Source: Neoscytalidium dimidiatum
Lineage: Eukaryota; Ascomycota; Dothideomycetes; Botryosphaeriales; Botryosphaeriaceae
Direction: 5' to 3'
Assembly: GCA_037367355.1 (NCBI GenBank)
Contig: CM074703.1
Location: 868,001-932,000 of the forward strand
Length of the DNA: 64,000 nucleotides
Shown here: positions 44,246 through 57,293 of the stretch, in pieces
Layout of the letters: each line of letters starts with the position of its first letter
Numbering within the stretch: position 1 is the stretch's first letter
Program-made: the position numbers and the translations under genes
Notes under the pieces: generated by a model
What the model was told of the DNA's origin: nothing
Databases searched by the model: none
The model's input: only the letters and a program-made list of their open reading frames with translations

Positions 44246-45395
44246 CTGAATCTTTGTTCAGTCGGTCGGGTGGTAATACGGATGCCGCGAACTTGAGAAA
44301 TGGGATATCAAGCGGAAGAAATCGTTTGTGCACGTATTATGCCTCTAAAATGAAGTGAATGCTGCTTCTAGAATTATATTAGTTCACAGTACATGTAACT
44401 CCAAGAAACACGATAATATAAAACGTCATCGCATGGAAGTCATTGTAGGCGTGTAGCATGCAGCAACGAAGGATAAAACACAAGGCGCAGCGGCGGGAAC
44501 GGAGCGACATTTAAGAAGGATCAATCCACACTCGTATTGACACACATTGTGATAGCGGATGCAACCTGCCAGCAGCGGGCGCTAATGCAGGTGGTAGCAT
44601 GGAATGATTGGACGAAGGCTGAAGACCGATAAGCGGATGCTTTTAAAAAAGCCGTTTGTATCGACCCGCAGATTGCACGGTTGTAAGGCTATCGGCTCGC
44701 GAGCTGAATGCAGCATGGCTCGCTAAAGATAGCAAGTTCTAAAAGCAATCGGGGGCTATCGTCCGCCAGCGCCAAGTCGGGTAAGTGATCCGCCAAGTCG
44801 GGTAAGAATCCGTAGGATTTTAAGACCTTCACCGCGGCGGCCAGACCGACCAGTCGTACGAGATATAAGAGGGCAAAGCATCAACGTGATGCGGGCGAGT
44901 CGTATTGTGAATCTGAGAGGCCTCGCTAAAAATATGTGCCCCCACGATTCGGCACGCCATGTGACAGCCCACTGACTCCGCCGTTCTTGAATGGTTGGCA
45001 CTGCAAACATTGCCATTTTCCCTTTTAACTTCTTGCTCCGGGTACAGATGAAGGAAAATAAAATCGGGACTCTCACCTCCACAGCCTTAATCATCACGCC
45101 AACTAGCTCATAATATTCATTGAGCACAAGGCATTCACCAGATATCCAGCAGAATTCGAGGGAGTGGAGTTCTATTCGCCGCGTTACGCAGTATTTAGAT
45201 GCCGCTAATTATCAGTTTTCACCCAGCAAACCTTAATGCAACCTGTCCTGATGGCAAAGAGAGAGCAAAGGGCAACTTTCACGGCTTTTACAGCAATCTA
45301 GCCCTATAATCCGTAGTTTGTTTATCGCCAGGAAACCGCAACGTGTTCTCTTGCAGCGTCGAACGCACTATCTATTGAAGCTGTGGACGACAAGT
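44246..45395. other. Intergenic, 1.15 kb, with a short direct repeat
   Basis: A 16-bp direct repeat (cgccaagtcgggtaag) occurs at 44770-44785 and 44791-44806. No gene could be supported. Confidence 0.5.
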
Positions 45396-46777
45396 CTATC
45401 GGACGAGGACGCGTCCTCCTTGACGTAACATAATGTACAAGGTCAGGGAGAAAGCTGCCGTGAGCATCAAAGACAGGCCCGCGAACAGTTGCAGGCCTAA
45501 ATATTTGTCTGAATCTCCGAGAATGGCGCCTGAGATGGGCGGGCCGATAAGAGACCCTATCCCCTTCAGTACGGAAACCATGCCCAGGCGCGTACCAAGA
45601 AGATCCAGATCCGGTGTAATGTGCGTCAACACTACCGGAGCGAGTGAAACGACTCCGCCCGAGAAAAATCCGTAGAGCACTGAGAATGCAATGTTTCCCG
45701 CTCTGTTCGTGACGCTGATCCAGTAAAGAATGCTGGCACCACTCATCGTCGATATGATGATGTACGTTTTCAGAGAACCGATTTTGTCTGCAACAAATGA
45801 CGGTACAATCCGGCCGGGGATCGAGGACGCGTTCAAGATCGAAAGAAGATACTTTGCAAGATTTTGATTGCGCATGCCGTGGTCTAGAGCATAACTTTGC
45901 AAGTAAAAGATGGGCTCGAAGTAGGCGATATTGCTGAAGAATATTGCAATGGTGTAGACGATGAAGCTGGTATCTTGCAGGGCGGTGCGATCAATAAACC
46001 GCCTGGGAGAGAGCTTCCTCTTCTCCTGGGATGTCCGTGGGCTTTGGCGTGGACGGATCACCGTGAACGAGAAGGTGCACATGGCGAAAGAGATGAACCC
46101 TATGATCCTCACTGTCCATCCGAAGCCTATCCGGGGTTGAAGTCCCTGGAAGATAAGAGGATACAGCGTCGCGCCGAGGCTGCTTCCAACCGTGGCTAAT
46201 GCCATTGCTCGAGCTCTACGCTTGATGAAGTACTTGGGCACCACAGCAATAGACGGTATCTGGAGGCAGCAGGTGCCAAGACCGATGCAGATGCCTTGTG
46301 CGAGAAGAATTTGCCAGAATTTGGTGCTAATGCTTGTCATCATGAATCCGGACGTGACTAAGAATGTCCCAGAAGCGATCAGTGCTTTGCAGTATCCCGC
46401 ATCATAAAGTGGACCGACGAAGACACTGATCGACATCAAGCAGAACACTTGGATGGACCCTATCCAGGAGATTGCTGATGCCGAAGAGTCCTTGAGAAGA
46501 TGAATTTCATAGTATGTCTGGAAAACACCAAAACTGTTCAGAAGCCCGCTTTTTGAGTGTTAGTAGAGATAGAACTGATTGTGAGGCAGTGCACTGACAG
46601 ATGATTCCAGTAGAGAGCAAAGCATCCAGCAACTTGCAACCAGGCCAAGAGGCCTCCATCTGGAGGGTCTGAGGGGGGATGAGATGGACTCTCGGCGCGT
46701 ATTGGATCTTCAGTCAGCCCTACGGTCGCCAAACCGCCGTCCTTGCTCTGGACTTTCTCCGGCGAAGACACGTCCAT
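45396..46777 (-). CDS. MFS monocarboxylate-transporter-like protein, 443 aa
   Basis: Exons complement(45396..46548, 46599..46777) join in frame to 443 residues from ATG 46777. The opening PDGGLLAWLQVAGCFALYWN is the [DE]G[GS]xGW-type motif of the MCT (SLC16/Mch) family, read here as DGGLLAW. NSFGVFQTYYE in helix 1 is another family hallmark. Twelve membrane segments can be traced, with VVPKYFIKRRARAMALATVG in helix 4 and a short cytosolic loop of about 40 residues in the middle. Fungal members carry monocarboxylates, riboflavin or small metabolites; some serve secondary-metabolite clusters. It lies on the same strand as, and 1.8 kb from, the flavin oxidoreductase gene. Confidence 0.88.
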
Positions 46778-48570
46778 GCCAGGCAAAAGGAGGTATAAAC
46801 AAGCTTTGCAAAGACGTCAACCGCTGCCGCGAGTCAGGTCGGTCATCGAGATGTAGAAATACGCTGTATTTCAAGAGCAATGAGACACCTCCGCTCTTTA
46901 TGTTGTATCTTGGCATCGGGTAATTGTATCGGCATTCTCCCCAGTGTAGCGAAATCGGCCCTTGCATCGCGTCGGCTATAAGTTCGGCATTCATTATTTC
47001 CGACCGAAATCACGGTTCCCATGGAATCTCTTTCCATTTCAGGCCTTTGGTCGGGTTCCCTTGCACTCAGTAGTACCCTTAATGTTACAGACAACTCGTG
47101 GCTCCTCACCATCTTTTGTCTTGTCGTCTTAGTAGAACTAGCACCATGTCAGCAATAGGCGTTGACCTACGTTCACGTCATGGAAGTGATCGAAGATTGT
47201 TGTGGGGTGTCCCTGTAGGTTCCCCGCCATTACTGGAGAAGCCTTTTGTGGAGGATATTTGTGGAGCTGCCGTGCCGGTCGGAAGCGACGAAAATTAGAA
47301 ACCTGAGAAGCCAAACATGAAGCACTGCACTGGTGGAGGGCATCTTTACTTCGTCAAATACCCGCTTATCCGATTGTTAATTTCTGCGGGATCACGCATG
47401 TGTCCAATGCACTGCAATTGCATTTCTGAGCCCCAATTCATGGTCTAATTCGTTCCCAGTGCTCGCGGTCGGGCAACGAAATAACCTGCCTTTTGCTATT
47501 ACCCTGGCGCGGCAAAGTCGTACCGCTCCCGCTCTTGATCTCTACGCAACCTGCCAAGTACGCACCTGTACGAGATTATTCCTCATATCTGCCTGAGTAC
47601 ACTTGCTGGTTACCTTTCATTCAACATCAAGACCAGAGACCGATATTCTTTGTCTTCAATTGCATGCGTTCGGAAGCCACTGGTACATTACTGACCTACT
47701 CAATACGTTGAAAGTTTGTAGAACTCAATTCAGGTTGTACAAACCACTACAGCGTTCAATTTGCGCAGCACAAACATCGGAACTCAAAGAAGGTGATGTT
47801 GAGGTCTACCGTCATGTATGGCCAACAGTGGAGCTCTTCGGTTTCAGTTTGGCGCATCCGTAATACACCATAGGTAGCCACGTGCCATTGAAAGCCCTTT
47901 TTCATTAGTTGGGAAGACTGAGCGGATAACTACTCCAAGCTTTGTGCGTCAGAGAAGGCAATGTTTATCGATATGGGTGAACTGCATATAGCTCGTTCAT
48001 GTCAGATGTGCACAACAGCATTTCGTCAGGCACCAAGTACAATTTCATGCTTGAATACCTCTACTTTCTACCTTGCCCCAGCAAGCATGATTGAAAACTA
48101 TTTTTTTTCTTCTCCCACAACATATCGACGGAAATACATCTGAATATTGACATTGAACTAAAGCATACTCTACAATGTTCTTCTCCACGTCCTCTATCTC
48201 CTACAGGGAGCGCCAACTTGCTGCATTGAAATCCAACTGTCTTATGATTCACATAGAATTAGACTGCACCAGCTCAGCGCGGCTTCTGACTTGTAAGACG
48301 TAGCCTTATTCAATGCTAGTCGCCATGACAGAGAAGGTGCCGCCCCAGATGCCAGACCAACATGAGGAGAAAGGATTGGTAATAGCCAAGGTACCCCATG
48401 CGACGCTTTGCATCAATGATGTAGAACTCGAGCCTGACTTCCACTGCACTGCAATTTTAATTGTAGAGTGGAATCAATGCGACAGCAAAATCTCGATCGA
48501 TAATATGTCTATTTACCCACTGTACAGGTCTAGTCTTCATGTTTACCTACGTGTGATTCTCGAATTTTAG
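46778..48570. other. Gene-poor region, 1.8 kb
   Basis: It contains the promoter side of the MCT-like gene and the 3' side of the flavin oxidoreductase gene. Nothing else was recognised. Confidence 0.5.
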
Positions 48571-49801
48571 TTATGCCATCGACTTCATGTGAAAGAACTT
48601 ACCTGAGAATGGATAGTCCGTGTAGCCCAGCTCCGGAGCACGTTTTCCATCGCCATAGAAAGTATTCCTGTCATATGGGTTCAGATCAATCCCCTTTTGA
48701 ATTCGGAAAACCAGGTCTGGGGTGGAGAGGAAAAAACGCCCAAAAACAGCTGCAATATCAAACTGCGGGTATGCTTGATCCGCAAGCCGCCTTGCAAGTT
48801 CAGGCTCAAGCCCGCCAGCTATAAGTATGGGCTTACCCTTTCCCCAAGCCTCGACCGCAAATTTGGGATCCACTCGATCCATCTTTTTGTCTCCGGAAAT
48901 TTTTAAAGATACCAGGTGAACGTAAGAGATATCCAGGCTCCTCAGCTGTTTGATGAGGTATGTGAACTGCGGCACCGGGTCCGCCATCCCCATCCCCTGA
49001 AAAATACTCCACGGACTCAACCGCACGCCTGTTCTCTCCGGCCCGACGGCCTCCATAACCGCCCGAACCACCTCCAGCGCAAACCTTGCGCGCTTCTCAA
49101 TCGAACCTCCCCAAGCATCCACCCGGCGATTACACGTATCCTGCGTGAACTGATCGATCAAGTACCTGCCCGTCAACCGTCAGCACATCTCCCACAACAC
49201 CAACAACGCACAAGCACTCCCAAAAAGAAAAAGAAAAAGAAGCCCACCCATGCGCCCCATGAATCTCCACGCCATCGAACCCAGCCCTCTCCACCGCCCC
49301 CCTCGCGGCCTCCGCCCAATCCCCCACGAAGCCCCAAATCTCATCCTCGTCCAACTCGCGCGGCACACCCTCTCCCTCCCCCATCGCCACCGCGCTCGCG
49401 CTCACAAACCCCTCCGCCCACCCATCCCCATCGCGCGGCGTCGCCCGCCCCATCGCGAACAGCTGCGCCCAGATGTGCCCGCCGCGCGCGTGCACGGCGT
49501 CGGTGACGCGCTTCCAGCCCTCGAAGTGCTCCGCCGTCCACATGCCCGGCCCGAAGGCCTGCCCGCCCGCGCGCGGCGAGATGAGGCTGGCTTCGGCGAC
49601 GAGCATGGTGCCGGGCGCGCAGGCGCGCTGCGCGTAGTAGGTCGCCATGATGGGGGTGGGCGCGTGGGATGCAGTGGCGCGGAAGCGGGCCATCGGGGCC
49701 ATGACGATGCGGTGTTGGAGGGCGCAGCGGCCGATGACGAGAGGGGCGAAGAGTTTGGATGGCGGTGGGGTGGCGGCGGTTGTGGGTGGGTTGGGGGACA
49801 T
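48571..49801 (-). CDS. NADH:flavin oxidoreductase (Old Yellow Enzyme family), 382 aa
   Basis: Exons complement(48571..49165, 49248..49801) join in frame to 382 residues. The start SKLFAPLVIGRCALQHRIVM and MAPMARFRA match the FMN-binding first strand. GGHIWAQLFAMGR is the second strand. [20 protein letters not shown] (about residues 174-193) has the paired catalytic His positions. IEKRARFALEVVRAV and TGVRLSPWS follow, and IAAVFGRFFLSTPDLVFRI near the end binds the FMN phosphate. The enzymes reduce activated C=C bonds using NAD(P)H. The ending, YTDYPFSGKFFHMKS, is typical of the fungal OYE2/3-like class. The intron has a long A/G-rich run on the plus strand (49222-49242). Confidence 0.92.
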
Positions 49802-50692
49802 GGCGCGTTTGAGGGGTGGGGGGAATCAGGTACGTCGTGCTGGATTTGATGAAGCTGCGGTGGTTCTCGGTGGTTCTAGGGGGTCGTGGGCATCTGCGCA
49901 GTGTCTTAAATTTTTCTAGACGGGCAGGTGATGATGGAGGTTGCCGTGGAAATATGGAGCTGCTTAGAAATCAGCTGGTCTACCTCCTGAAGAAATGAGG
50001 CGGCCGCGTGCCGCGTATTGCTGTCATAGCTGGGGTGGTGCGTTCCGTATAGCACATTTAAAGGTATTTGGTATATCTCAATGATGTAGATTTACACTGC
50101 AACCAGATTGCAAAAGCCAGTACGGAATATTTTCCGTAATTTTTCGGGTGCGGCACAGCCTATGAAGTAGAAGGAGGGAGAACAGAACTGAAAAGAAGGC
50201 CGGACCCACTGCGGGAAGGTCAAACCGTGTCGTCGGTAATCGTTCCAATGACTCAGCAGCAGCAACAACAACGCGGTCAGGATGTGAAGAATCTGGCCAT
50301 CGGAATGATCGGTCGCAGTACGCGGTCACGGGCACTATCCCTTTGTATATAGTCGAAGCGGGCTAAAGAAGATAGGACCAGCGCAATCCGGTTGTCAATT
50401 GACTTATCCTTGTGCAAACCTCCCTTGCGTATCACAACGATTCCGAGGAAGCCCAGGCTGCCCGAAAACACGCTTGATCTCCCACAGACAGAGTGTTGGT
50501 GCGAAGACTTTCTTCGCAGCAAGGATTACGATGGTATCGAAGCGATGTGCTGAATCTATACTCCTATTTAGAATAGTCGTCTCTTATCTTGTCAAACCAA
50601 ACTTTTCGAGGGGGGAAAAAAAGGACTAAGGAAAAAAGGTCTATGCCGTCCGATATGACTCTAGAAAGAACGAAAGGCAGAGTTTCTGAGGA
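49802..50692. other. Intergenic region
   Basis: This is the promoter side of the flavin oxidoreductase gene and the 3' side of the DHA2-type transporter gene. No gene, RNA or repeat was found. Confidence 0.5.
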
Positions 50693-52626
50693 TTACTTCC
50701 GAGTACTTCTCATTCCTTGTCCCTTCTTCAGCAGGGCTGCAGCTACGATGGCCAATGCGGCCACACTTGTCGAGACAATGAATGCGTAACGAATACCGCG
50801 ATAGTATACCACTCGGGCTGGATATTGGACCTCAGGAGGAAGGTCACGGAGAGTGGTGACGGAATGCCGAATCCTTTCGATAATCTGGAAATTTGAAATG
50901 TGAGTTTAAACTAGCGGCAGCGACGACACGTGCTCTCAAATCTTTGAGGAAGAAAAGCCAACGTACCTCCCACTTATCGGGCACATTAGGAATGGCATCA
51001 GGGAGTTTCTTCTTCAGCGTATTCTGCAGGACGGCTGAAGTGACTGCAACACCCCAAACAGAGCCGAGCGAACGGATGAGGTAGACAGTCGAAGCTGTAA
51101 CAGCATGATCTGGAAAACGTAAGCCACCAACTGGACCGTCGAAGAAGTAGCAGCCTACCTGAGTGATCGAACGCGGCAAGTGAGGTGAACAAGATTCCTG
51201 GATACACGATACCCTGACCGAGGTTCGCTGGGAACGTGAAAACCAAGTATTTCCACGGAGCGTCATTGAAACCCAGTGTCAGAACAAGTAGGTTCCCGAA
51301 AGCCATCAGCGTTGCGCCCAGCCGCACAAGCCAGAAGAGCTTGCCCCATCGAGACATCACAATTCCCGAAATGAGACCTCCGATTGGAGTTGCAAGGGAT
51401 GGTAGAGCTAGACGGGCGCCTGCTTTGGTTGCAGAGTCAAGCAGCACTACCTGGAAAAACAACGGAAGCATGAAGAGATACTGCAGGCAATTGTCAGCGC
51501 ACAAAGCAGTCTGCATGGTCGAGACTCCAGACGAGAATATCTTACGGCGTAAGCAGCGAGGCCAACGCAAACATTTGCGATTTCCACAGATACCGGTAGC
51601 CGGCCTCGTAGCATTCGCAGCGGAATGACCGGAATAGCAGTCGTTGTTGCTTCAACTGCAATGAAGAGCGCCAGGAGGACCACGCTGCCAACCAAGGATG
51701 CTACGACCCAGCCGTTGCTCCACGGCAACTCATTGCCGCCGAGACTCAACCCAACCAGCTGTATCGATATCGCTGAGACAAGCAAGATGGCGCCGGAGAA
51801 ATCGACCTTTCTCCAAATCTCATGCAGCGAAGATCGATTGAGGCCCAACGCTCCCGTCGGATTCTCAATCACCAGGGCTCCGAGCAGTAAAGCGATAGCT
51901 GATATGGGAACTTGCAGGAGGAAACACCAGCGCCATCCAATATAGTCTGCGATTGAGCCTCCGAACGAAGCGCCGCATATTGAACCGAAACCGAACATCC
52001 CATTTTGTAGGGCTTGGTACATTCCGCGCTTGCGGAAGGGTATCATATCAGAATTGACGATTGTAGCTGTATGTGGGTTCTCAGCACATGTGATCCTGTA
52101 TCATGGGAAAGACGCCCATAAGGGGGTACCACTTAAGCAGGTACTTACCCATTGTCATGAGACCACCTCCGCCGAAGCCGCAAATAGCCCTCATACAATT
52201 CAATAGGACGATATTTTTCGCCAATCCACATCCCAAGCAACCAACAGCGAATGTGATGGTGGATACGAAAAAACAGATTCGTCGCCCGAAAAGGTCGGAG
52301 AAGCGGCCGTAAAGAGGTTGGAAAGCAGTGCTCGTTACAAGGTAAGATGTCGTCAGCCAGGAAGCTGTATTCGCTGCGTCGAATTCAGAGCTGATAACAG
52401 CGTATGTTGCCGCGGTGATAGTGCTGTCAAAGCCGTAGAGAAAAACATTGGCGAAAATAGCAGCCTCAATCCAGAAAAATCTCCTCGGAGGCTTCCACGA
52501 ATCGTCTGGTTCCGGCGGCTTTAGAAGAGGTTCGGTTTCCGCATGAGGCGCGGAACGGCCCGTTGGGTCAGAGCCATGTGTTTGCGCGCTTTCCTCATCA
52601 CGAGGCAAGGTGCCGTAGTCAGCCAT
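50693..52626 (-). CDS. MFS transporter, DHA2/VBA type, 551 aa, five exons
   Basis: Exons complement(50693..50884, 50967..51109, 51159..51480, 51546..52066, 52149..52626) join in frame to 551 residues. A polar N-terminus of about 50 residues (TEPLLKPPEPD) contains an acidic di-leucine-like motif (ETEPLL) that could send it to the vacuole. Helix 1 is ANVFLYGFDSTITAATYAV, then TASWLTTSYLVTSTAFQPLYG and RFSDLFGRR (motif A). The count of membrane segments fits the 14-helix DHA2 class, and the helix 1 sequence is closest in type to yeast Vba vacuolar basic-amino-acid transporters. Drug export is an alternative. The gene is divergent from the arylsulfotransferase-family gene. Confidence 0.88.
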
Positions 52627-53753
52627 TGGTTTTGTTTCAAGCCCGCGCAGTCCGCCTGATCGAGGATGTAGAGAGTTTGGGACGGTCTCGTGGACTCTTT
52701 TCAGTACTTACAATTTTTAGCGCCAATTCTGTTGGCCAATTTTCGCCGATCGCCACTGATCAACGTATGTCAGAAAGTTTCTGCAACGCTGCGAAACCGG
52801 CTTGAACGTCCAATCTAGCCAGAGCACGTCATTATAGTCAAGTGTTACGAGCAATGCACCCGGGCCACTTAACATTCGCGGTTAGAAGCTGGCACGGGAT
52901 GAGAACCCGCGGGAGATAAGCGCCCGCGGAAACGGTTACAACGCACGGTTTGGAGATCGATTTACCGATTTTGAACCACAACAGCAGGACTTTTGAGTGT
53001 ACCAGAATCCGCTGACGATCTGAGGAAAGCGATGGTGAATTCCTTCAGAATTAACTCTGTACATATTATGGAGAAGAGCTGCTGGCGGAGCTTAAGCGCT
53101 GTGTCTATAAGAGGCGCACTATGCTTGGCCGCGTCGCGGGCACAGAGCTCCGTCTTCTTGGTAAGAATCCCGAGATCATCGTGCATCTATGCGGGCGCAG
53201 ATGCAGGAACTCAACGTCCGATCGAAACAAAGAAGCGGATGTCGATACAAAAAAACATGGCTAAGAGGGTCCGGAAAAAACCGAACGTTCCCTGAAGTCA
53301 CAAGTGATGATCGTGCCAATCAATGAATGACGTCGGAGGGGTTTCGCCAAGCAACTTTCGCGGAGGTCACTCCAACTGTCACTGAGACCCACGCCTTTGC
53401 TCCCATTCCATAAGAGCACGGAAGATAGTTCGATTATTACTCTTGACTTGAGCTCCAATTCTACGGTGGGGTAAGACGAAGTGCAACCACTCACATGGCT
53501 GAGAAATCGCGAAACTATATCTCATCGCAAGTGCTTCCCCGCACTTCACGTGAATAGCCATTGTTCAATCACCGGGATGTTAAGGTGTGATCGCGATCTT
53601 CGCAAATGACCTTGCGGAAAACTTTTCTGCTCACATCCGATAAAATGCGCTGGATTCTCCAATATCTTCGGGTCAGCGTTGTGGCTGACAGACCTGTGAT
53701 CACAGAAAGCAGTGAACTTCTGTTGTTGAATCCGCCGGCTGCCAAGCTCCCTC
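52627..53753. other. Divergent intergenic region, 1.1 kb
   Basis: It should hold the promoters of the DHA2-type transporter and the arylsulfotransferase-family gene. Nothing else was recognised. Confidence 0.5.
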
Positions 53754-55504
53754 ATGCGTCTCAACATTGCCGTTCTTGCCTGCGGCTTGCCACTGGCAGC
53801 TGCAAATTGGCAATTCAAATCTAGACCCGATCTCGCCCCGCCTCGCCTCAATATAACATTACCTGCCGACTCTACCGTAGAGAAGGGTTACCTCTTCATC
53901 GCACCTTTTGCTGGCCTTCCTGACACACCCACGGAGCAGCACGGCCCACGTCAGGCAGCACCCTACATATTTCGCGACAACGGAGATCTAGTGTGGTCGG
54001 GCTACGGTATCTATTCCATCTGGGCAACAAATTTCCAGGCGGCCCGATGGAAGGGACAGGACGTGATATTCAGCTTTGAAGGAGATCACAACCCCGGTTA
54101 TGGTCATGGGCATGGTCATACCACAATTTTAGATAAGCACTATGACACGATTAGAGAACTAAGGGCGGGTAACCACAAGCTTACCGACAAGCATGAGTTT
54201 CACGTTATCGGAGAGGAGACGGCGCTTATCCAGATCTATCAGCCAGTACCAAGGGATTTGACACCTTGGGGCGCAAGTCAAGAACAACAGTGGATTGTCA
54301 ACGCCATCATTCAAGGTACGAACAACCATGCCCTGTTGGTAAACGCATAAGCTGACCGCGTCTACCTCCAGAACTTGATATCGAAACTGGCAGGCTACTC
54401 TTCGAATGGGCCAGCCTCGACCACGTGTCCCCTGACGGTACGCGCAACCTCCCTCTTCATTTTCCACACGGTGCATACTGATATTTTACAGAGGCCATCC
54501 TCCCAATAAATCCCGGCCAAGCCGGCTCCGGCTACAACTCCTCCGACGCCTGGGACTACTTCCACATCAACAGCGTCGACAAAGACGCCTCCGGCAACTA
54601 CCTCATCTCCGCGCGCGACGCCTGCTCCATCCACAAGATCTCCGGCACGACCGGCGAGATCCTCTGGCGTCTGGACGGTAAAAACTCATCCTTCGCGCTC
54701 GGCCCCAACACGACCTTCTGCTTCCAGCACCACGCGCGCTTCCTGCCGAACCCGACGGACGACCCGGCCATCGAGGTGATCTCGCTCTTCGACAACTCCG
54801 CGCACGGCACCGAGCACGGCAGCGGCTCGGAGGTGCACACGGCGCCCTACTCGAGCGGCAAGATCCTGCGCCTCAACACCACCTCCTGGACCGCCGAGCT
54901 GGTGCAGGGCTTCTACCCGCCCGCGGGCACCGACCTGCTCGCCAAGTCGCAGGGCTCGACGCAGGTCCTGCCGAACGGCAACGTCATCGTCAACTGGGGC
55001 TCCGAGGGCGCGCTGACCGAGTACCGGCCCGACGGCACGCCCGTCTTCCACACGTACTTCGACAGCGGCGAGCTGAACGACGGCGTCGAGAATTACCGCG
55101 GCTTCCGGTTCAACTGGACGGGCTTGCCGAGCGAGGATCCGGCCATCGTGGCGCTGGAGAATGCGGACGGGTCGGGCACGACGCTGTATGTTTCGTGGAA
55201 CGGAGATACAGAGACCAAGACTTGGAGGTTCTTCGGACTGGAGGAGGGGACGGGGACGAGGAGTTTGTTGGGGGAGGTGGAGAGGAGGAGTTTCGAGACG
55301 AAGTTGGAGGTACCTGGGCGGAGGATTAAGCAGGTGCTGGCCGAAGCTGTTGATCGGTACGGCAGGCTATTGCGCACAACTGGCGTGGCCGCATTGGAGA
55401 GGGAGATCCTAGAAGCAAAGTTGGCTTCGAAGACCAATGCCCAAAAGCTCACTGTCAATGGGGAAAGGAGGATATGGTGGGACGAGCACGAGGTGCGGTT
55501 CTAA
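53754..55504 (+). CDS. Arylsulfotransferase-family (ASST-like) secreted protein, 546 aa
   Basis: Exons 53754..54315, 54372..54437 and 54492..55504 join in frame to 546 residues. Residues 1-18 (RLNIAVLACGLPLAAA) are a signal peptide. The rest matches the fungal Arylsulfotran_2 (PF14269) type beta-propeller: GYLFIAPFAG, APYIFRDNGDLVWSG, WDYFHINSVDKDASGNYLIS, then SIHKISGTTGEILWRLDG, FCFQHHARFLP and LPNGNVIVNWGSEGALTEY. The HHARF block has the conserved histidines seen in these proteins. Bacterial ASSTs move sulfate between phenols. Activity of fungal relatives has hardly been studied, so the name indicates the fold only. Exon 3 is far more GC-rich than exon 1. Confidence 0.85.
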
Positions 55505-57293
55505 CTTCGAACATTATCTTTCGAAATCGGAGAACGCCGAGGCTTATGCCCTCTCTTTCTGGGCAATTTCTCTTATGGGGCGACAGCTGGTCGAGAAAGT
55601 GGGATTCAGAACCAATGATTCTTGAGACGTAATCGCGCGATCTACAACTCAAATAAGCTTCCAAATCTTTATCATCGACAGAAAAGGTTGTTGAAAAATA
55701 TCTTTAAAAGCGCTACCTACTACTAATATTGTAATATAAAAGTAGCATTTGGTTTTTACAGTACAAGTACGCCCTCCACTCTTGGCAAGTCAAAACAAGG
55801 CTTTGAGTGGTCCAGATCTGCTATAAGACCGTGGCGTAAGCATATCGCAGCAAATACAGCATACATCAGCCTCATCGCAACACCTCCACATCCCAAAACA
55901 AAGGGTGTGCTCATATATCTGGCATGCAGCTCTAGCGAGTAGAGCAATCAGAAGAGTAAATCAGTTTCTGCAACTGCTACCTCAGGGAATACTCTCCAGG
56001 GCCAGACTAATTTCACAAACTCAACCTAAGGACCGGAATTCTTTAGTCCGTCTTGGGGATTTTACACCTTACCCAGCATGGCTCAGCATGACAAAGACGG
56101 AACAACTACAGAATTAATGAAAAAGGCATTCTACCGTAATGCAGACCTTTATGGGTCGCTTGCAGGAAGAGGACTTTCGCAAGATTAGATTGACATGTGG
56201 ATTCCGGAGAAATGACACGAGCGGTGAGCGAGCTGAACATGCGGCGTTTGGACTCTTAGATATGGTGGATGATCTGAGGAAAAGGGCTGTGTATAGGTAG
56301 TGCGAATACATTTAATGTATGTTGACCGTACTTACTTCAATTCGACGCATTCTTTTCATGCACTTCCTGGAAAATCTTTATACATTGTCAGCTTCTAAAG
56401 CACGAGTTTCTTTTATACACGTCGACGTATATCTAGTTAATTAGACCTTGCCTAACACCTCAGCACCCCAGACATTAGTACACTCTCTCGCAAGAAGTTC
56501 TGCTCAGTCATTGCAAACCAAATTGTAGTAACAATAAGCATATCCATTACATTGACTGATCGTGTAAGTCGCGAATTCAATTCATCCAAGGCAACCGTGG
56601 CCGCATGCTCAGCTGCCAACGGTGCTCGTATATTCATTAGATACTGACCTCTTACGCAAAATAATTCCGCGGGATTAAAATTGCCGTGATAGTTTGACCG
56701 CCTCAAATACTAAATAGCTATAGAAGAGATGAGTGCGTTACTGTAATGCCCCTCGATCAACCTATGTTTCGAGATACCAGGCTGTCAGGGGTCCAGTGGG
56801 GCTTCATATCATACGGCGCAACAAGCATCGATTTCCAAGCCAATGAGCGACCTTGCCGCTAATTGTTCTGTTGGTGGCGCCGATCTTTTCAGAAATCATG
56901 TCCGTGCTCACATTTGAGGCCAATGAGTTCGCCGATCACTTTGCACCTCCCGACACCTTCAGGCTCTTTCTCCGTGAGTGTTGTTCAGCCTCGCAGGATG
57001 GCGCGGCCAGCACCATTGCTAATTGGCTAGGCATATACATCATGGTTGCTGAAACCTCTGGCTCACTCCCTATCTCCGAACGATGAAGCCCTTTTAGCGC
57101 CTTGCATGATAGCACAACCAAGGTAGTGTTTAGCCCCCAAATTTACGTCTCCACAGTTATCATACCTTCAGCGCTTGGAGTTCCATTCTCTCGCAAAGCT
57201 TGTGCCTTGTTGGCTCCTCCTTCGTTTCTTGATTTCGTTGCTAAGTCTCAACCTACACCATAACAAAGCCTCGACTAATCCATCTAGCCCAGC
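55505..57293. other. Gene-poor region, 1.8 kb
   Basis: AT-rich in the first half. I find no supportable gene. The right end should contain the promoter of the Ser/Thr-rich membrane protein. Confidence 0.5.

Noticed and set aside
44756..45127. 123-codon minus-strand frame
   Set aside because: No motif, no homologous feel, includes a direct repeat and lies between well-defined genes; a chance frame is likely.
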